Shown: positions 17,267-26,502, counted from the first letter of the stretch. The stretch is 64,000 nucleotides of DNA from Desulfobulbaceae bacterium BRH_c16a (GCA_000961725.1 LADS01000026.1:1-64000); one strand, 5' to 3'. Program-made: numbers and translations. Notes: generated by a model not told the origin, from the letters alone.

Positions 17267-19060
17267 ATGAAAGAGAATTCCAGCGATTTTTTGATTCAAT
17301 GTCTCTACGACTGGGGAATCCGGCGGATTTACGGCTATCCGGGCGATGGTATAAACGGTGTTATGGGCGCTCTCAACCGGGCCCGGGACAAGGTCCGTTT
17401 CATTCAGGCACGACATGAAGAACTGGCGGCATTCGAAGCCTGTGCCCATGCAAAGTTCACCGGCGAAATCGGCGTCTGCCTGGCGACTTCCGGACCGGGT
17501 GCGATTCATCTGCTGAACGGCCTGTACGATGCCAAAAAAGATCATATGCCGGTGCTGGCAATCGTCGGTCAACAGGCTACCATAGCCCTGGGGACGGATT
17601 TCCAGCAGGAGGTCGATCTCGTCTCCCTGTTCAAGGATGTCGCCCATAATTACGTGCATATGGCTTCACATCCGGCCCAGATCCGCCAGCTGGTGGATCG
17701 GGCGATACGTATTGCCATTGCCGAGCGGACCGTAACCTGCATAATCATTCCCAGCGACATCCAGGAAATGGATATGGTAACGGCGCCGCCGCGCAAACAC
17801 GGGGCCAATTTTACCGGCGTCGGCTATCGCCGCCCACGGGTTCTACCGACCGAGGAAGATCTCGACCGGGCAGCCAACATCCTCAACGAAGGCAAAAAAG
17901 TTGCCATCCTGGTAGGGGCCGGCGCTCTGCAGGCAACCGACCTGGTCATCGAAACCGCCGACCGTCTTGGCGCGGGAGTCGCCAAGGCACTGCTCGGTAA
18001 AATGGCCGTTCCCGACGATCTGCCCTATGTCACCGGATCGATAGGTATGGTCGGCACCAAGCCGAGTTGGGACATGATGATGAACTGCGACACCCTCTTC
18101 ATGATCGGTTCATCCTTTCCCTATTCCGAGTTCCTTCCCAAAGAGGGCCAGGCAAAAGGAGTGCAGATAGATATCCAGGCAAAAATGCTCTCCACCCGCT
18201 ACCCCATGGATGTCAACCTGCACGGCGAAACGAATCTTACATTGCAGGAACTCCTGCCAAGGTTGAAGAGAAAGGAAAACAGGTCCTGGCGCGAAGATAT
18301 TGAAAAAGATGTCGCCGACTGGTGGAAGATCATGGAAGCCCGGGCAATGGTAGAGGCAAATCCGATCAACCCCCAGCGGTTGTTCTGGGAACTCTCGCCG
18401 ATGCTGCCCGACGACTGTATTCTCACCTGCGACTCCGGCACGGCCGTCAACTGGTATGCCCGCGACATCAAGGCGAAAAAAGGCATGATGGGCTCTCTTT
18501 CCGGCGGACTCGCCTCCATGTGTTCGGGCGTGCCCTATGCCATGGCCGCTAAAATGAGCTATCCGGACCGACTGGTGGTCGCCATGGTTGGCGACGGCGC
18601 CATGCAGATGCTGGGCAATCTGGGTCTTATCAATATCGCCCGATTTTACAGGGAATGGGCGGATCCGCGCCTTATCGTACTGGTGTTGAACAATCGCGAT
18701 CTGAACCAGGTGACGTGGGAGCAGCGGGTTATGTCCGGCGATCCGAAATTTACCGAATCCCAGGAGGTTCCGGCCTTTAATTATGCGAATTACGGCAAAC
18801 TTCTTGGACTCGATGGCATTGAAGTAACACATCCGGGAGAGATCGTTCCCGCCTTTAAATACGCCATGCAGGCCAGCTGCCCGGTAGTGATCGATGCCCA
18901 TTGCGATCCGGATGTGCCGCCGCTGCCGCCCCACATCAGTTTTGAGCAGGCCAGGAACTATATGTCGACACTCTTCCAGGGCGATCCCAACGAGAAGGGC
19001 ATTATCAATCAATCTGCCAAACAAATGATAGCCGACTATCTGACCAGATTGAAAAAATAA
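17267..19060 (+). CDS. Thiamine-pyrophosphate enzyme, pyruvate oxidase (PoxB)-like
   Basis: The protein has 597 residues in the three-domain layout of the POX/acetolactate synthase family. The N-terminal PYR domain holds GYPGDGINGV and RHEELAAFEACAHAKF with the cofactor-activating Glu, then LATSGPGAIHLLNGLYDA. A central nucleotide-binding domain is at about 190-330. The C-terminal PP domain has the ThDP motif GDGAMQMLGNLG ending in LVLNN. The family includes PoxB, which oxidises pyruvate to acetate and passes electrons to quinones at the membrane, but also acetolactate synthases and others. NDH-2 follows 76 bases later, fitting a role in feeding the quinone pool. The membrane-binding C-terminal helix of E. 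coli PoxB is not obvious here. A strong AAGGAG site precedes the start. Confidence 0.85.
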   Translation: MKENSSDFLIQCLYDWGIRRIYGYPGDGINGVMGALNRARDKVRFIQARHEELAAFEACAHAKFTGEIGVCLATSGPGAIHLLNGLYDAKKDHMPVLAIVGQQATIALGTDFQQEVDLVSLFKDVAHNYVHMASHPAQIRQLVDRAIRIAIAERTVTCIIIPSDIQEMDMVTAPPRKHGANFTGVGYRRPRVLPTEEDLDRAANILNEGKKVAILVGAGALQATDLVIETADRLGAGVAKALLGKMAVPDDLPYVTGSIGMVGTKPSWDMMMNCDTLFMIGSSFPYSEFLPKEGQAKGVQIDIQAKMLSTRYPMDVNLHGETNLTLQELLPRLKRKENRSWREDIEKDVADWWKIMEARAMVEANPINPQRLFWELSPMLPDDCILTCDSGTAVNWYARDIKAKKGMMGSLSGGLASMCSGVPYAMAAKMSYPDRLVVAMVGDGAMQMLGNLGLINIARFYREWADPRLIVLVLNNRDLNQVTWEQRVMSGDPKFTESQEVPAFNYANYGKLLGLDGIEVTHPGEIVPAFKYAMQASCPVVIDAHCDPDVPPLPPHISFEQARNYMSTLFQGDPNEKGIINQSAKQMIADYLTRLKK

Positions 19061-19136
19061 AACAGGCCCGTATTGCGCCCCGTTCTCTACTCGATTGCTT
19101 CCGGCAGCTGTGCTGCGCAAGCCATAAGAGGTAAAC

Positions 19137-20432
19137 ATGTGTCCAAAAAACAGCCTGCAGGATCTGGGAATCGGACAGACGGATCGCCGGCGGATCGTCA
19201 TAATCGGCGGCGGTTTTGCCGGTTTGCGTCTGGCCGGAGGATTACAGAAAAGCAATTACCAGATCGTGCTGCTGGACCGGAAAAATCATCATACCTTCCA
19301 GCATCTGCTCTATCAGGTCGCAACCGCCGAACTTGAGGCGGGCGCAATCGCCTATCCATTAAGAAAAGTACTGAAGAATCATCCCGACTACCACTTTCGC
19401 ATGGTGAGGGTGGAGCGCATTGACCCGGCACGCAACAGCGTCGTCACAAGGTATGGCGATTTGCGTTATGATTATCTGGTCATCGCCACCGGCGCAGAAA
19501 CTCATTTCTTCGGCATGGATTCGGTCGCCCGACATGCGCTGCCGATGAAAACCATTGCCGAGGCCCTGGACATAAAAAACCGGATGCTGAAAAATCTCGA
19601 AGATGCCCTGCTGACCCCGGATGCCGATGAGCGCCGGACGCTTGCCACGGTAGTGATAGCCGGCGGTGGACCGGCCGGGGTCGAAACAGCCGGAGCGTTT
19701 GCCGATTTCAAACGCTTTGTCCTGCCAAGAGATTATCCGGATTTAGACCCGAATCTCTTTAAAATTTATCTGATCGAGCTCCTTCCCCGCCTCCTGGCCC
19801 AGATGTCGGAAGAGGCATCCGAAAGTGCGGAAACATATCTGAAGAACATGGGAGTGGAGGTTTTTACCGAGACCAGGATACAGAACTACGACGGTCACAC
19901 CGTAAAAACGGATAAAACTGAATTTCCCGCGCGACTCCTGCTTTGGACAGGGGGAATTTCCGGAGCATTCATAGACGGTCTGGGCGAAGGGCTGGTGGAC
20001 AAAAAAGGCCGAATTGCGGCAGATCGGTTTTGCCGGGTCAATGGCCTGGAAAACATCTATGCACTGGGTGATGTTGTGCATATGGCTACTGAAAACCATC
20101 CCGAAGGTCATCCGCAGCTGGCGGCTGTCGCCGTCCAGCAGGGAGAGTATTTAGCCGGACATTTTCTCGATATCGAAAAAGGCAGGAAAAGCAAACCATT
20201 CCGATACACCGACAGGGGCATGATGGCCAATATCGGCAGAAAAAAGGGAATCATCGAACTGGAAAACGGCAGGAATTACAAAGGCTTCATCCCCTGGATC
20301 AGTTGGCTTGCCGTGCATTTGTTTTTCCTGGCAGGCTTCGGAAACAAACTAAAAACCTTTGCCACCTGGGCTTGGATTTACACCAGCAGGGATATGGCGA
20401 CTCCGATTATCCTGGAAAAACAGGATGACTGA
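19137..20432 (+). CDS. Type II NADH:quinone oxidoreductase (NDH-2)
   Basis: This 431-residue flavoprotein has two dinucleotide-binding folds: FAD at IIGGGFAGLRLAGGL (about residues 22-36) and NAD(P)H at VVIAGGGPAGVETAGAF. FQHLLYQVATAELEAGAIAYPLR, LLWTGGISGAF and the second FAD contact YALGDVVHMAT are typical of Ndh. The C-terminal segment with WISWLAVHLFFLAGF is the amphipathic membrane anchor and quinone-facing region. NDH-2 transfers electrons from NADH to quinone without pumping protons. Its frame ends 8 bases inside the most likely start of the trehalose fusion. Placement after the PoxB-like gene and before trehalose metabolism suggests one stress-linked operon. Confidence 0.92.
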   Translation: MCPKNSLQDLGIGQTDRRRIVIIGGGFAGLRLAGGLQKSNYQIVLLDRKNHHTFQHLLYQVATAELEAGAIAYPLRKVLKNHPDYHFRMVRVERIDPARNSVVTRYGDLRYDYLVIATGAETHFFGMDSVARHALPMKTIAEALDIKNRMLKNLEDALLTPDADERRTLATVVIAGGGPAGVETAGAFADFKRFVLPRDYPDLDPNLFKIYLIELLPRLLAQMSEEASESAETYLKNMGVEVFTETRIQNYDGHTVKTDKTEFPARLLLWTGGISGAFIDGLGEGLVDKKGRIAADRFCRVNGLENIYALGDVVHMATENHPEGHPQLAAVAVQQGEYLAGHFLDIEKGRKSKPFRYTDRGMMANIGRKKGIIELENGRNYKGFIPWISWLAVHLFFLAGFGNKLKTFATWAWIYTSRDMATPIILEKQDD

Positions 20433-23400
20433 CTCACTCAATTCACCATGGTCGATTATGAAAATCTATCTAGACACTCTCGAAGCCTGTATCATGGATA
20501 TGGACGGCGTTGTCACCGACACGGCACGCCTGCACGCCAGGGCCTGGAAACAGATGTTCGATGATTTCCTGGCGGAGCAGACAGGGCGCACAATCGAGCT
20601 CTTTGACGTGATCGACGACTACCGGAACTATGTCGACGGCAAGCCGCGGTATGACGGAGTGGCGAGTTTTCTCGAAGCCCGGGGGATATCCCTGCCTCAT
20701 GGCGATGCGGACGATCCTCCGGAAAATGAAACGGTCTGCGGGCTCGGCAACAGGAAGAACGTTTACTTCCACACTTTGCTGGAAAATGAAGGCGTGCAGG
20801 CCTTTGAATCGACGATTGCCTTCATCCGGAAAGGACGTGCCGCCGGGCTCCGTTTTGCCTTGATCTCCGCCAGCCGCAATGCCCGCAAGGTTCTGGAAGC
20901 CGCCGGCCTGAACGATCTTTTTCAGGTAGTGGTCGATGGACAAACCGCGGCGGAAATGAATCTTGCCGGCAAACCGGCCCCCGACATTTTCCTTGAAGCT
21001 GCCGACAGGCTTGATGCCGATGTGAACAGGACGGTAATCGTCGAAGATGCCCAGGCCGGTGTCCAGGCAGGCAAGGCCGGAGGTTTTGCCAAGGTCATCG
21101 GTATCGATCGTCACGACCGGAGGGAAGCGTTGAAGAATTCCGGCGCCGATGTGGTGGTGAACGATCTTGGCGAACTCACTCTCGACACAGGTCCCGCCCC
21201 GGTCGAAATTCCCGAACTGCTGTCGGCCATGAGTGAAGCCGGCAATATCTTCAAACGGCTGCAGAAAGATCTTCCGGCTCTTTTTCTCGATTACGACGGC
21301 ACCCTCACGCCAATTGTCGACGATCCTGCCAAGGCCGGGCTCGACGAAAAGACCAGGGAGATCCTGCGGAAAATTGCCGGGCACATGTTCGTTGCGGTCA
21401 TCAGCGGCCGGGGATTTGAAGATGTCCGGCAAATGGTCGGAATAGATGAATTGACCTATGCCGGCAGTCATGGCTTTGAGATCAGCGGCGGCAGCGGCTA
21501 TTTCGACCGGGACAAGCGAAAACAGCAGTATCTTTCGGTCCTCGAGAAAGCGGATCGGGAACTCCGTTCCGCAACCAGTGAGATGCAGTCCATTCGCATC
21601 GAGCGCAAACCTTATGCCGTAGCCATCCATTACCGAGGCGCGGACGAACGGACAGTTGCCGACGTCGAAGAGCTGGCAGACACTCTGGCCGCCCGATTCA
21701 CCGAACTGCGAAAAAGTTCCGGCAAGAAAATTTTTGAACTCCATCCGGCGGTGGACTGGCACAAGGGCAAGGCAGTGCAGGCTATGCTCGACCTGTTTCA
21801 CGTCGATTGTTCGCAGATCACCCCGCTCTATATCGGTGACGACACCACCGACGAGGATGCCTTTCGCAGTATCGGCGACCGCGGCATCACCATTCTGGTC
21901 AGCGATCGCCCACGCCCCACCAGTGCCCGTTTTATTCTGCGCGATTCCTCGGAAGTAACGACTTTTCTTGAAAAACTGGCGGAACTGGCCGAAAGGGAGA
22001 CAACCAAAGGGATCTGGTCGTTGACCTATGATGGCTTCGATCCGAAAAACGAGAAACTTCGCGAGGCTCTCTGCACTCTCGGCAACGGCTCTTTTGCCAG
22101 CCGCGGCGCGAGTCCGCAGGCCACTGCGGGCAGAGTACATTATCCCGGCACCTATCTTGCGGGCTGCTACAACCGGCTGCAGAGCAGCGTCGCCGGGCAT
22201 GCCATAGAGAATGAAAGCCTCGTCAACCTGCCCAACTGGCTGCCCCTTTCCTTCCGCCTCGAGGACGGACCGTGGCTTGACCCTCATTCCGCCCATCCCG
22301 CGGAGTATCGCCAGGAACTGGATATGGCATCCGGCATCCTCCTCAGGACTCTCCGCCTGGTCGATGAAAAGGAGAGAGAGATTCACCTGACGGAACGCCG
22401 TTTCGTCAATATGGCCATGCCGCACCTGGCCGGGCTCGAAACGGAGATCACCGTGAAGAACTGGTCGGGTCCCCTCGTCATCCGCTCGGCCCTTGACGGC
22501 AGAGTGGCCAATACCCTGGTCGTCCGCTACAGAGAACTGAACAACGATCATCTGGATATCGTCACCCGGGGCAGCAGTGACGATGGCGAGATCATCTGGC
22601 TGCAGGCCGAAACCCGGCAATCGCATATCCGTATCGCCGAGGCCGGACGCACGCGGTTTTTCCAGGACGATGAACCGGTTGTTGCCGCCGATCGTCGCCT
22701 TGTCCAGGAAAGCGGCTATATAGGCCTTGAGGTAACCGTCCCGGTAAAAGCCGGTGAACGATTGCGGGTCGAGAAGATTGTCGCCATATATAATTCCAGG
22801 GATCGCGCCATATCGGAAAGTCTCGACGAGGCCCGTCTGCGGGTGGCTCAAGCTCCCGGTTTCGGCAAGCTGCTCAAGGACCATCAGCGGGCCTGGCGCC
22901 ATCTCTGGCACCGGTGCGGTTTTGAGCTGCAGGTGGCGAGTCCGAGGATTTCCCAGATCCTCAATCTGCATATCTTTCATCTGCTGCAGACGGTATCCGT
23001 GCATTCGATCGATCTCGATGCCGGCATTCCTCCCCGGGGCCTGCACGGCGAAGCATATCGGGGTCTTATCATGTGGGATGAACTGTTTGTCTTCCCTTTC
23101 TTAAATCTGCGTCTGCCGGAGCTTACCAGGGCACTTCTCAAATATCGTTACCGGCGACTGCCCCAGGCAAAGTTTGCGGCGACTTCGGCAGGCTTTCAAG
23201 GCGCCATGTTTCCCTGGCAGAGCGGCAGCAACGGCCGCGAGGAAGCCCAGACACTGCATCTCAATCCGCAATCGGGACGCTGGGTGCCGGACGACACCCA
23301 GCTGCAGCGCCATATCGGTATTGCCGTGGCCTACAATGTCTGGCTCTACTATCAGGTTACCGGCGACCGTGACTTCATGTCATTTTACGGAGCGGAATTG

Positions 23401-24411
23401 ATGATTGAAACAGCCAGATTCTGGGCCGGCCTGACCCGCTATAACGACTCCCTTGACCGCTACGAGATAACGGGAGTCATGGGACCGGATGAATTTCATA
23501 CCGGGTATCCGGGTGCTGCCGAACCGGGACTGGCGAATAACGCCTATACCAACGTCATGGCCGCGTGGCTTTTCTGCCGGGCACTGGAAGTGTTGGAGAT
23601 AGTGCCGGAAGAGCGCAGGCAACCGATGCGGGAAGATCTCTCCCTTGACGACCGGGAATTGGAACTCTGGCAGGATATCAGCCGCAAGATGCGTATCGTT
23701 TTCCATGATGACGGCATCATCAGCCAATTCGAAGGATATGATCGACTCCAGGAGTTCGACTGGGAAAATTATAAAAGTAAATACAACAACATTCACCGGC
23801 TCGACCGCATCCTTGAAGCCGAAGGCGACAGCCCCAACCGGTATAAACTCTCGAAACAGGCCGATGTACTCATGCTTTTTTACCTGCTTTCCGCCGAAGA
23901 GCTGGGGCAGCTGTTCAAACGGTTGGGGTATCCGTTCGAACATGACACCATTCCTAAAAATATCGACTATTATCTCAAACGCACCTCACACGGCTCGACC
24001 CTCAGCCGGGTAGTTCACGCCTGGGTACTGGCAAGGTCGAGACGAGAACAATCCTGGCATTTATTCTGTGACGCGCTGAAAAGCGACGTTTCCGATGTTC
24101 AGGGCGGAACCACCCATGAAGGAATCCACCTCGGCGCCATGGCCGGGACTTTAGATCTGATGCAGCGCTGTTATACCGGGCTGGAAACAAAGGAGGACGC
24201 CTTATGGTTCAACCCGGCACTGCCACGGGAAGTGGAGAGCATGGTCTTCAGCATCCTTTATCGTCAGCATTGGCTCCGGGTCACCATCAAAAAAGAAAGT
24301 ATCGCCGTTACCAGTCTGGGAGAAAGTTGCGCCCCGATCACGGTGGGTCTGCGGGGTAACAGGTATGAACTGCAGCCGGGCCGTACCATTGAAATGAGGC
24401 TGAAGCACTGA
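20425..24411 (+). CDS. Three-part fusion: beta-phosphoglucomutase, trehalose-phosphatase, GH65 phosphorylase
   Basis: This 1328-residue multidomain enzyme starts at ATG 20425 (overlapping the previous stop) or 20458. Residues about 18-250 form a HAD beta-phosphoglucomutase-like domain with the DMDGVV nucleophile motif (Asp25, Asp27). Residues about 280-520 are a second HAD domain of trehalose-6-phosphatase type, with LDYDGTLTP (Asp289, Asp291) and YIGDDTTDEDAF. Residues about 525-1320 form a glycoside hydrolase 65 module with MWDELFVFPFL and GVMGPDEFH, whose Glu1023 is the likely general acid. GH65 members phosphorolyse trehalose, trehalose-6-phosphate or maltose to beta-glucose-1-phosphate, which the first domain would isomerise to glucose-6-phosphate. 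The phosphatase would make trehalose from its phosphate. The fusion may thus channel trehalose turnover in both directions. The exact disaccharide is not certain. Confidence 0.85.
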   Translation: MTDSLNSPWSIMKIYLDTLEACIMDMDGVVTDTARLHARAWKQMFDDFLAEQTGRTIELFDVIDDYRNYVDGKPRYDGVASFLEARGISLPHGDADDPPENETVCGLGNRKNVYFHTLLENEGVQAFESTIAFIRKGRAAGLRFALISASRNARKVLEAAGLNDLFQVVVDGQTAAEMNLAGKPAPDIFLEAADRLDADVNRTVIVEDAQAGVQAGKAGGFAKVIGIDRHDRREALKNSGADVVVNDLGELTLDTGPAPVEIPELLSAMSEAGNIFKRLQKDLPALFLDYDGTLTPIVDDPAKAGLDEKTREILRKIAGHMFVAVISGRGFEDVRQMVGIDELTYAGSHGFEISGGSGYFDRDKRKQQYLSVLEKADRELRSATSEMQSIRIERKPYAVAIHYRGADERTVADVEELADTLAARFTELRKSSGKKIFELHPAVDWHKGKAVQAMLDLFHVDCSQITPLYIGDDTTDEDAFRSIGDRGITILVSDRPRPTSARFILRDSSEVTTFLEKLAELAERETTKGIWSLTYDGFDPKNEKLREALCTLGNGSFASRGASPQATAGRVHYPGTYLAGCYNRLQSSVAGHAIENESLVNLPNWLPLSFRLEDGPWLDPHSAHPAEYRQELDMASGILLRTLRLVDEKEREIHLTERRFVNMAMPHLAGLETEITVKNWSGPLVIRSALDGRVANTLVVRYRELNNDHLDIVTRGSSDDGEIIWLQAETRQSHIRIAEAGRTRFFQDDEPVVAADRRLVQESGYIGLEVTVPVKAGERLRVEKIVAIYNSRDRAISESLDEARLRVAQAPGFGKLLKDHQRAWRHLWHRCGFELQVASPRISQILNLHIFHLLQTVSVHSIDLDAGIPPRGLHGEAYRGLIMWDELFVFPFLNLRLPELTRALLKYRYRRLPQAKFAATSAGFQGAMFPWQSGSNGREEAQTLHLNPQSGRWVPDDTQLQRHIGIAVAYNVWLYYQVTGDRDFMSFYGAELMIETARFWAGLTRYNDSLDRYEITGVMGPDEFHTGYPGAAEPGLANNAYTNVMAAWLFCRALEVLEIVPEERRQPMREDLSLDDRELELWQDISRKMRIVFHDDGIISQFEGYDRLQEFDWENYKSKYNNIHRLDRILEAEGDSPNRYKLSKQADVLMLFYLLSAEELGQLFKRLGYPFEHDTIPKNIDYYLKRTSHGSTLSRVVHAWVLARSRREQSWHLFCDALKSDVSDVQGGTTHEGIHLGAMAGTLDLMQRCYTGLETKEDALWFNPALPREVESMVFSILYRQHWLRVTIKKESIAVTSLGESCAPITVGLRGNRYELQPGRTIEMRLKH

Positions 24412-24430
24412 GCTGCAGGTTCCGGTCACT

Positions 24431-24793
24431 TTACTGTCCGGTGCCGCCTGGGCCGGAAGGTGGTGGCGGAGTTTCCGAAGGTGTTTGCGGCGGCTCCATT
24501 TGTTGCTGGGGCTGCCCGGGATCCGGCGATCCGGATTGGGGTGGTATTGACTCCATGGGCTGCTGGTTTTGCTGCCGGGACTGTTTCATCGCTTCGAGTT
24601 CTTGCAGGGCGTTATCAAGCTGCTCCTGTTTGGCCGCCAACTCCTGTTTATACCCTTCAATCTGCCGCTGAAGGTCGGCGTTTTGTTTACGTACTTCAGC
24701 AAGCTGTGGGTTTTCCCCTGGTTGTTCTACCTGCCTCTCACATCCCAAGGGCATCAGCAAGAGCAAAAAAATCATGAGTATTCTGAATTTCAT
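24431..24793 (-). CDS. Small coiled-coil, proline-rich lipoprotein
   Basis: This 120-residue protein has a lipoprotein signal peptide with lipobox MPLGC (Cys18). A helical coiled-coil segment follows (LAEVRKQNADLQRQIEGYKQ to LEAMKQSRQQ, about residues 31-72). The tail is low-complexity and rich in P, Q, S and G. It should be anchored in the envelope. No enzyme motif is present and no family was assigned. The gene is divergent from the DUF2892 peptide. A sigma-54-like element lies at 24863-24878 on its strand, and a long inverted repeat separates it from a second one. Confidence 0.75.
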   Translation of the reverse strand: MKFRILMIFLLLLMPLGCERQVEQPGENPQLAEVRKQNADLQRQIEGYKQELAAKQEQLDNALQELEAMKQSRQQNQQPMESIPPQSGSPDPGQPQQQMEPPQTPSETPPPPSGPGGTGQ

Positions 24794-24862
24794 ATTTCCT
24801 CCGTGGGTTGACTGAACGTTTTTCCTAACCTCTACTTTAATTTGAAAATCAAATCTTTAATT

Positions 24863-24878
24863 TGCAAAATCCAAGCCA
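24863..24878 (-). promoter_or_regulatory. Sigma-54-type promoter of the lipoprotein gene
   Basis: Read on the minus strand it is TGGCTTGGATTTTGCA, with GG-N10-GC and an exact TTGCA -12 element, 70 bases before the start codon at 24793. It faces away from a matching element at 24990-25005, with a palindromic repeat between the two. Confidence 0.55.
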
Positions 24879-24905
24879 GTTTAACAATTCGACATGGCAG
24901 TAAAA

Positions 24906-24979
24906 GGTGCATGAAATGAACTACTACCACCGGAAATTCAAACAAAATTGTTGAGCTCGCAGGGTGCATTTCATGCACC
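24906..24979. promoter_or_regulatory. 13-bp inverted repeat between divergent sigma-54-type promoters (putative activator site)
   Basis: GGTGCATGAAATG (24906-24918) and CATTTCATGCACC (24967-24979) are perfect inverse copies 48 bases apart. The right arm lies inside a smaller palindrome, GGTGCAT-TTC-ATGCACC (24963-24979). It sits between the two -24/-12 elements, where an enhancer-binding protein could serve both. A cruciform or other operator is equally possible. Confidence 0.55.
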
Positions 24980-24989
24980 ATCAACTGGT

Positions 24990-25005
24990 TGGCATACATC
25001 CTGCA
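24990..25005 (+). promoter_or_regulatory. Sigma-54-type promoter of the DUF2892 gene
   Basis: TGGCATACATCCTGCA keeps GG-N10-GC spacing and the TGGCAY element; the -12 box is CTGCA instead of TTGCA. It lies 60 bases before the ATG at 25066. Confidence 0.5.
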
Positions 25006-25065
25006 TTTTAACCACATATTGCAAGCCAATGCATGGCAGCAGCTCAACCCTGAAAAGGTGACAAC

Positions 25066-25224
25066 ATGATAAAGAATGTCGGCGGTACCGATCGGAATCT
25101 GCGTTATATATCGGCGGCGCTCCTTGTGTTTATCGCCTTGCTGGCGCCGATCGATCCCATCTGGAGAGTGCTTGTGCTGGTTATGGCGGTTATTGCCTGT
25201 ATCACTGCAATAACCGGATTGTGA
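25066..25224 (+). CDS. DUF2892 (YgaP-like) membrane peptide
   Basis: This 52-residue protein reads MIKNVGGTDRNLRYISAALL and continues with two hydrophobic helices separated by PIDPIWR. The N-terminal NVGGTDRNLR pattern and helical hairpin are those of DUF2892, the membrane module also found in the rhodanese YgaP. AAAGGTGACAAC supplies a ribosome binding site. Stand-alone copies are common in sulfur-oxidising and sulfate-reducing bacteria; the function is unknown, with sulfide or thiol handling suggested from YgaP. It has its own promoter-like element and operator region upstream. Confidence 0.8.
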   Translation: MIKNVGGTDRNLRYISAALLVFIALLAPIDPIWRVLVLVMAVIACITAITGL

Positions 25225-25338
25225 CCTCTTTGGAAGGTGCTCGGGATCAGCACCAGAAAAGGGTAATAATTGAATCCTCTGCCGCAGGACCTTTCCGGTG
25301 CCGCCGTATGAGTTGACAGCGTATGGGTTGTCCGAGTC

Positions 25339-26502
25339 CTAGAACCTTACTCGAGCGCATATAAGAGTGTCGAGCGGCATATCCTGCCGTTTCCTGACAT
25401 ATACGGTTCCTTTTTTACTCAAAGTCCAGAACACGGCCTCATCCAGCAACTCGAAAACCTTTCCATTATTTTTATCCTTCACAACAGCCTGCCTCTTATC
25501 GGGATCGAAAAAACCCCAGACCTGCTCGTCTTCCGCGACAAAAAGGTTTTCCACCCGGCCGTCGAAAGCCGCCGTCAAAACCGACTGCAGATCGCTGACG
25601 ACCTTGTCGCCACCGAGACTGTTCTGAAGTCCCTTCACGGCACTCCGTTCTGCCTGCAAATAGTACTCTTCGGCAATGCCCCACGCTTTGCTGTGAAGAA
25701 TTTCCGCCGACAGCTCCCCGATGCTCCCGGCAATACCCTGAGGGAGGATTGTTTGACTTCTGGTGATGAGTTTATAGCTTGCCTGCGACTCTTCCGTACC
25801 AGCCAGAATAACCGGGCACTCAGGGTCTTCCAGCAATGGAAAAAGAGCGCGGTCGATTATCTGAAAATACCTTTGGATATATTCATCCTGTTCGTCGGCC
25901 CCGCCCCCGTGTCCATGAAAAATAGCTGCCTTTCTGCCGCTGGGGCCACCGGGTGCACTGCCGGCGTGATATTGCAGTTGCTGTTCCATATCAAGCTGCA
26001 GAGCCTCGGACATATTTTCCGGCGTACCTCCGGGCAGTTCTATTTCCTCGAGCCGGTACCGGTCCCCCTGAAAAAGCCGAAGCTGTTTCCGACTCAAAGC
26101 CAGAACCAGATACCGGCCATCGGTCAACAACGGAATCAGAGGCCTGATATGGTAGCGTTGGCCCACCGTGACTCTCTCTCTAAACGATACCGGCAGAGGA
26201 TAACGGAAAAAAGACCGGCTGGAACCAAAGACAGCCAGCCCATCCGCGCCGAGGTGTTTCCAGTAAGCGGTATCATATGCCAGGTCGTATTCCGGCTCCA
26301 GCAGGCTGCGCGCCTCGGTAGTCCGCATACCTTCATCGATAAGTCTGGTTTCCACCTGTGTAACAAAATTTTTGTATCGGAGAGAATCCTGTGGGTCTCC
26401 TATTCGACTGACCGGCATATAGATCGATATTGCCGGCCATTCCTGGAAATGCACTAGAGTATTGATTTCCGGTTTTCCTGATATTTCATTATTGTTTTCC
26501 AT
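25339..26502 (-). CDS. Bacterial eRF1-like protein (baeRF family)
   Basis: This 387-residue soluble protein begins with an ISIYMPV strand typical of the baeRF group and has a GLAVFGSSRSFFRYPLP segment. A middle domain has HIRPLIPLLTDGRYLVLALSRKQLRLFQGD, and a C-terminal domain holds PVILAGTEESQASYKLI and VFWTLSKKGTVYVRKRQDMP. This order matches bacterial relatives of archaeal/eukaryotic release factor 1, probably family 3 or 7. The peptide-release GGQ motif is not found where expected; a GHGGGADEQDEY loop occupies that place. Such proteins are thought to act on ribosomes under stress. It follows the dodecin gene on the same strand after 114 bases containing two hairpins. Confidence 0.8.
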   Translation of the reverse strand: MENNNEISGKPEINTLVHFQEWPAISIYMPVSRIGDPQDSLRYKNFVTQVETRLIDEGMRTTEARSLLEPEYDLAYDTAYWKHLGADGLAVFGSSRSFFRYPLPVSFRERVTVGQRYHIRPLIPLLTDGRYLVLALSRKQLRLFQGDRYRLEEIELPGGTPENMSEALQLDMEQQLQYHAGSAPGGPSGRKAAIFHGHGGGADEQDEYIQRYFQIIDRALFPLLEDPECPVILAGTEESQASYKLITRSQTILPQGIAGSIGELSAEILHSKAWGIAEEYYLQAERSAVKGLQNSLGGDKVVSDLQSVLTAAFDGRVENLFVAEDEQVWGFFDPDKRQAVVKDKNNGKVFELLDEAVFWTLSKKGTVYVRKRQDMPLDTLICARVRF

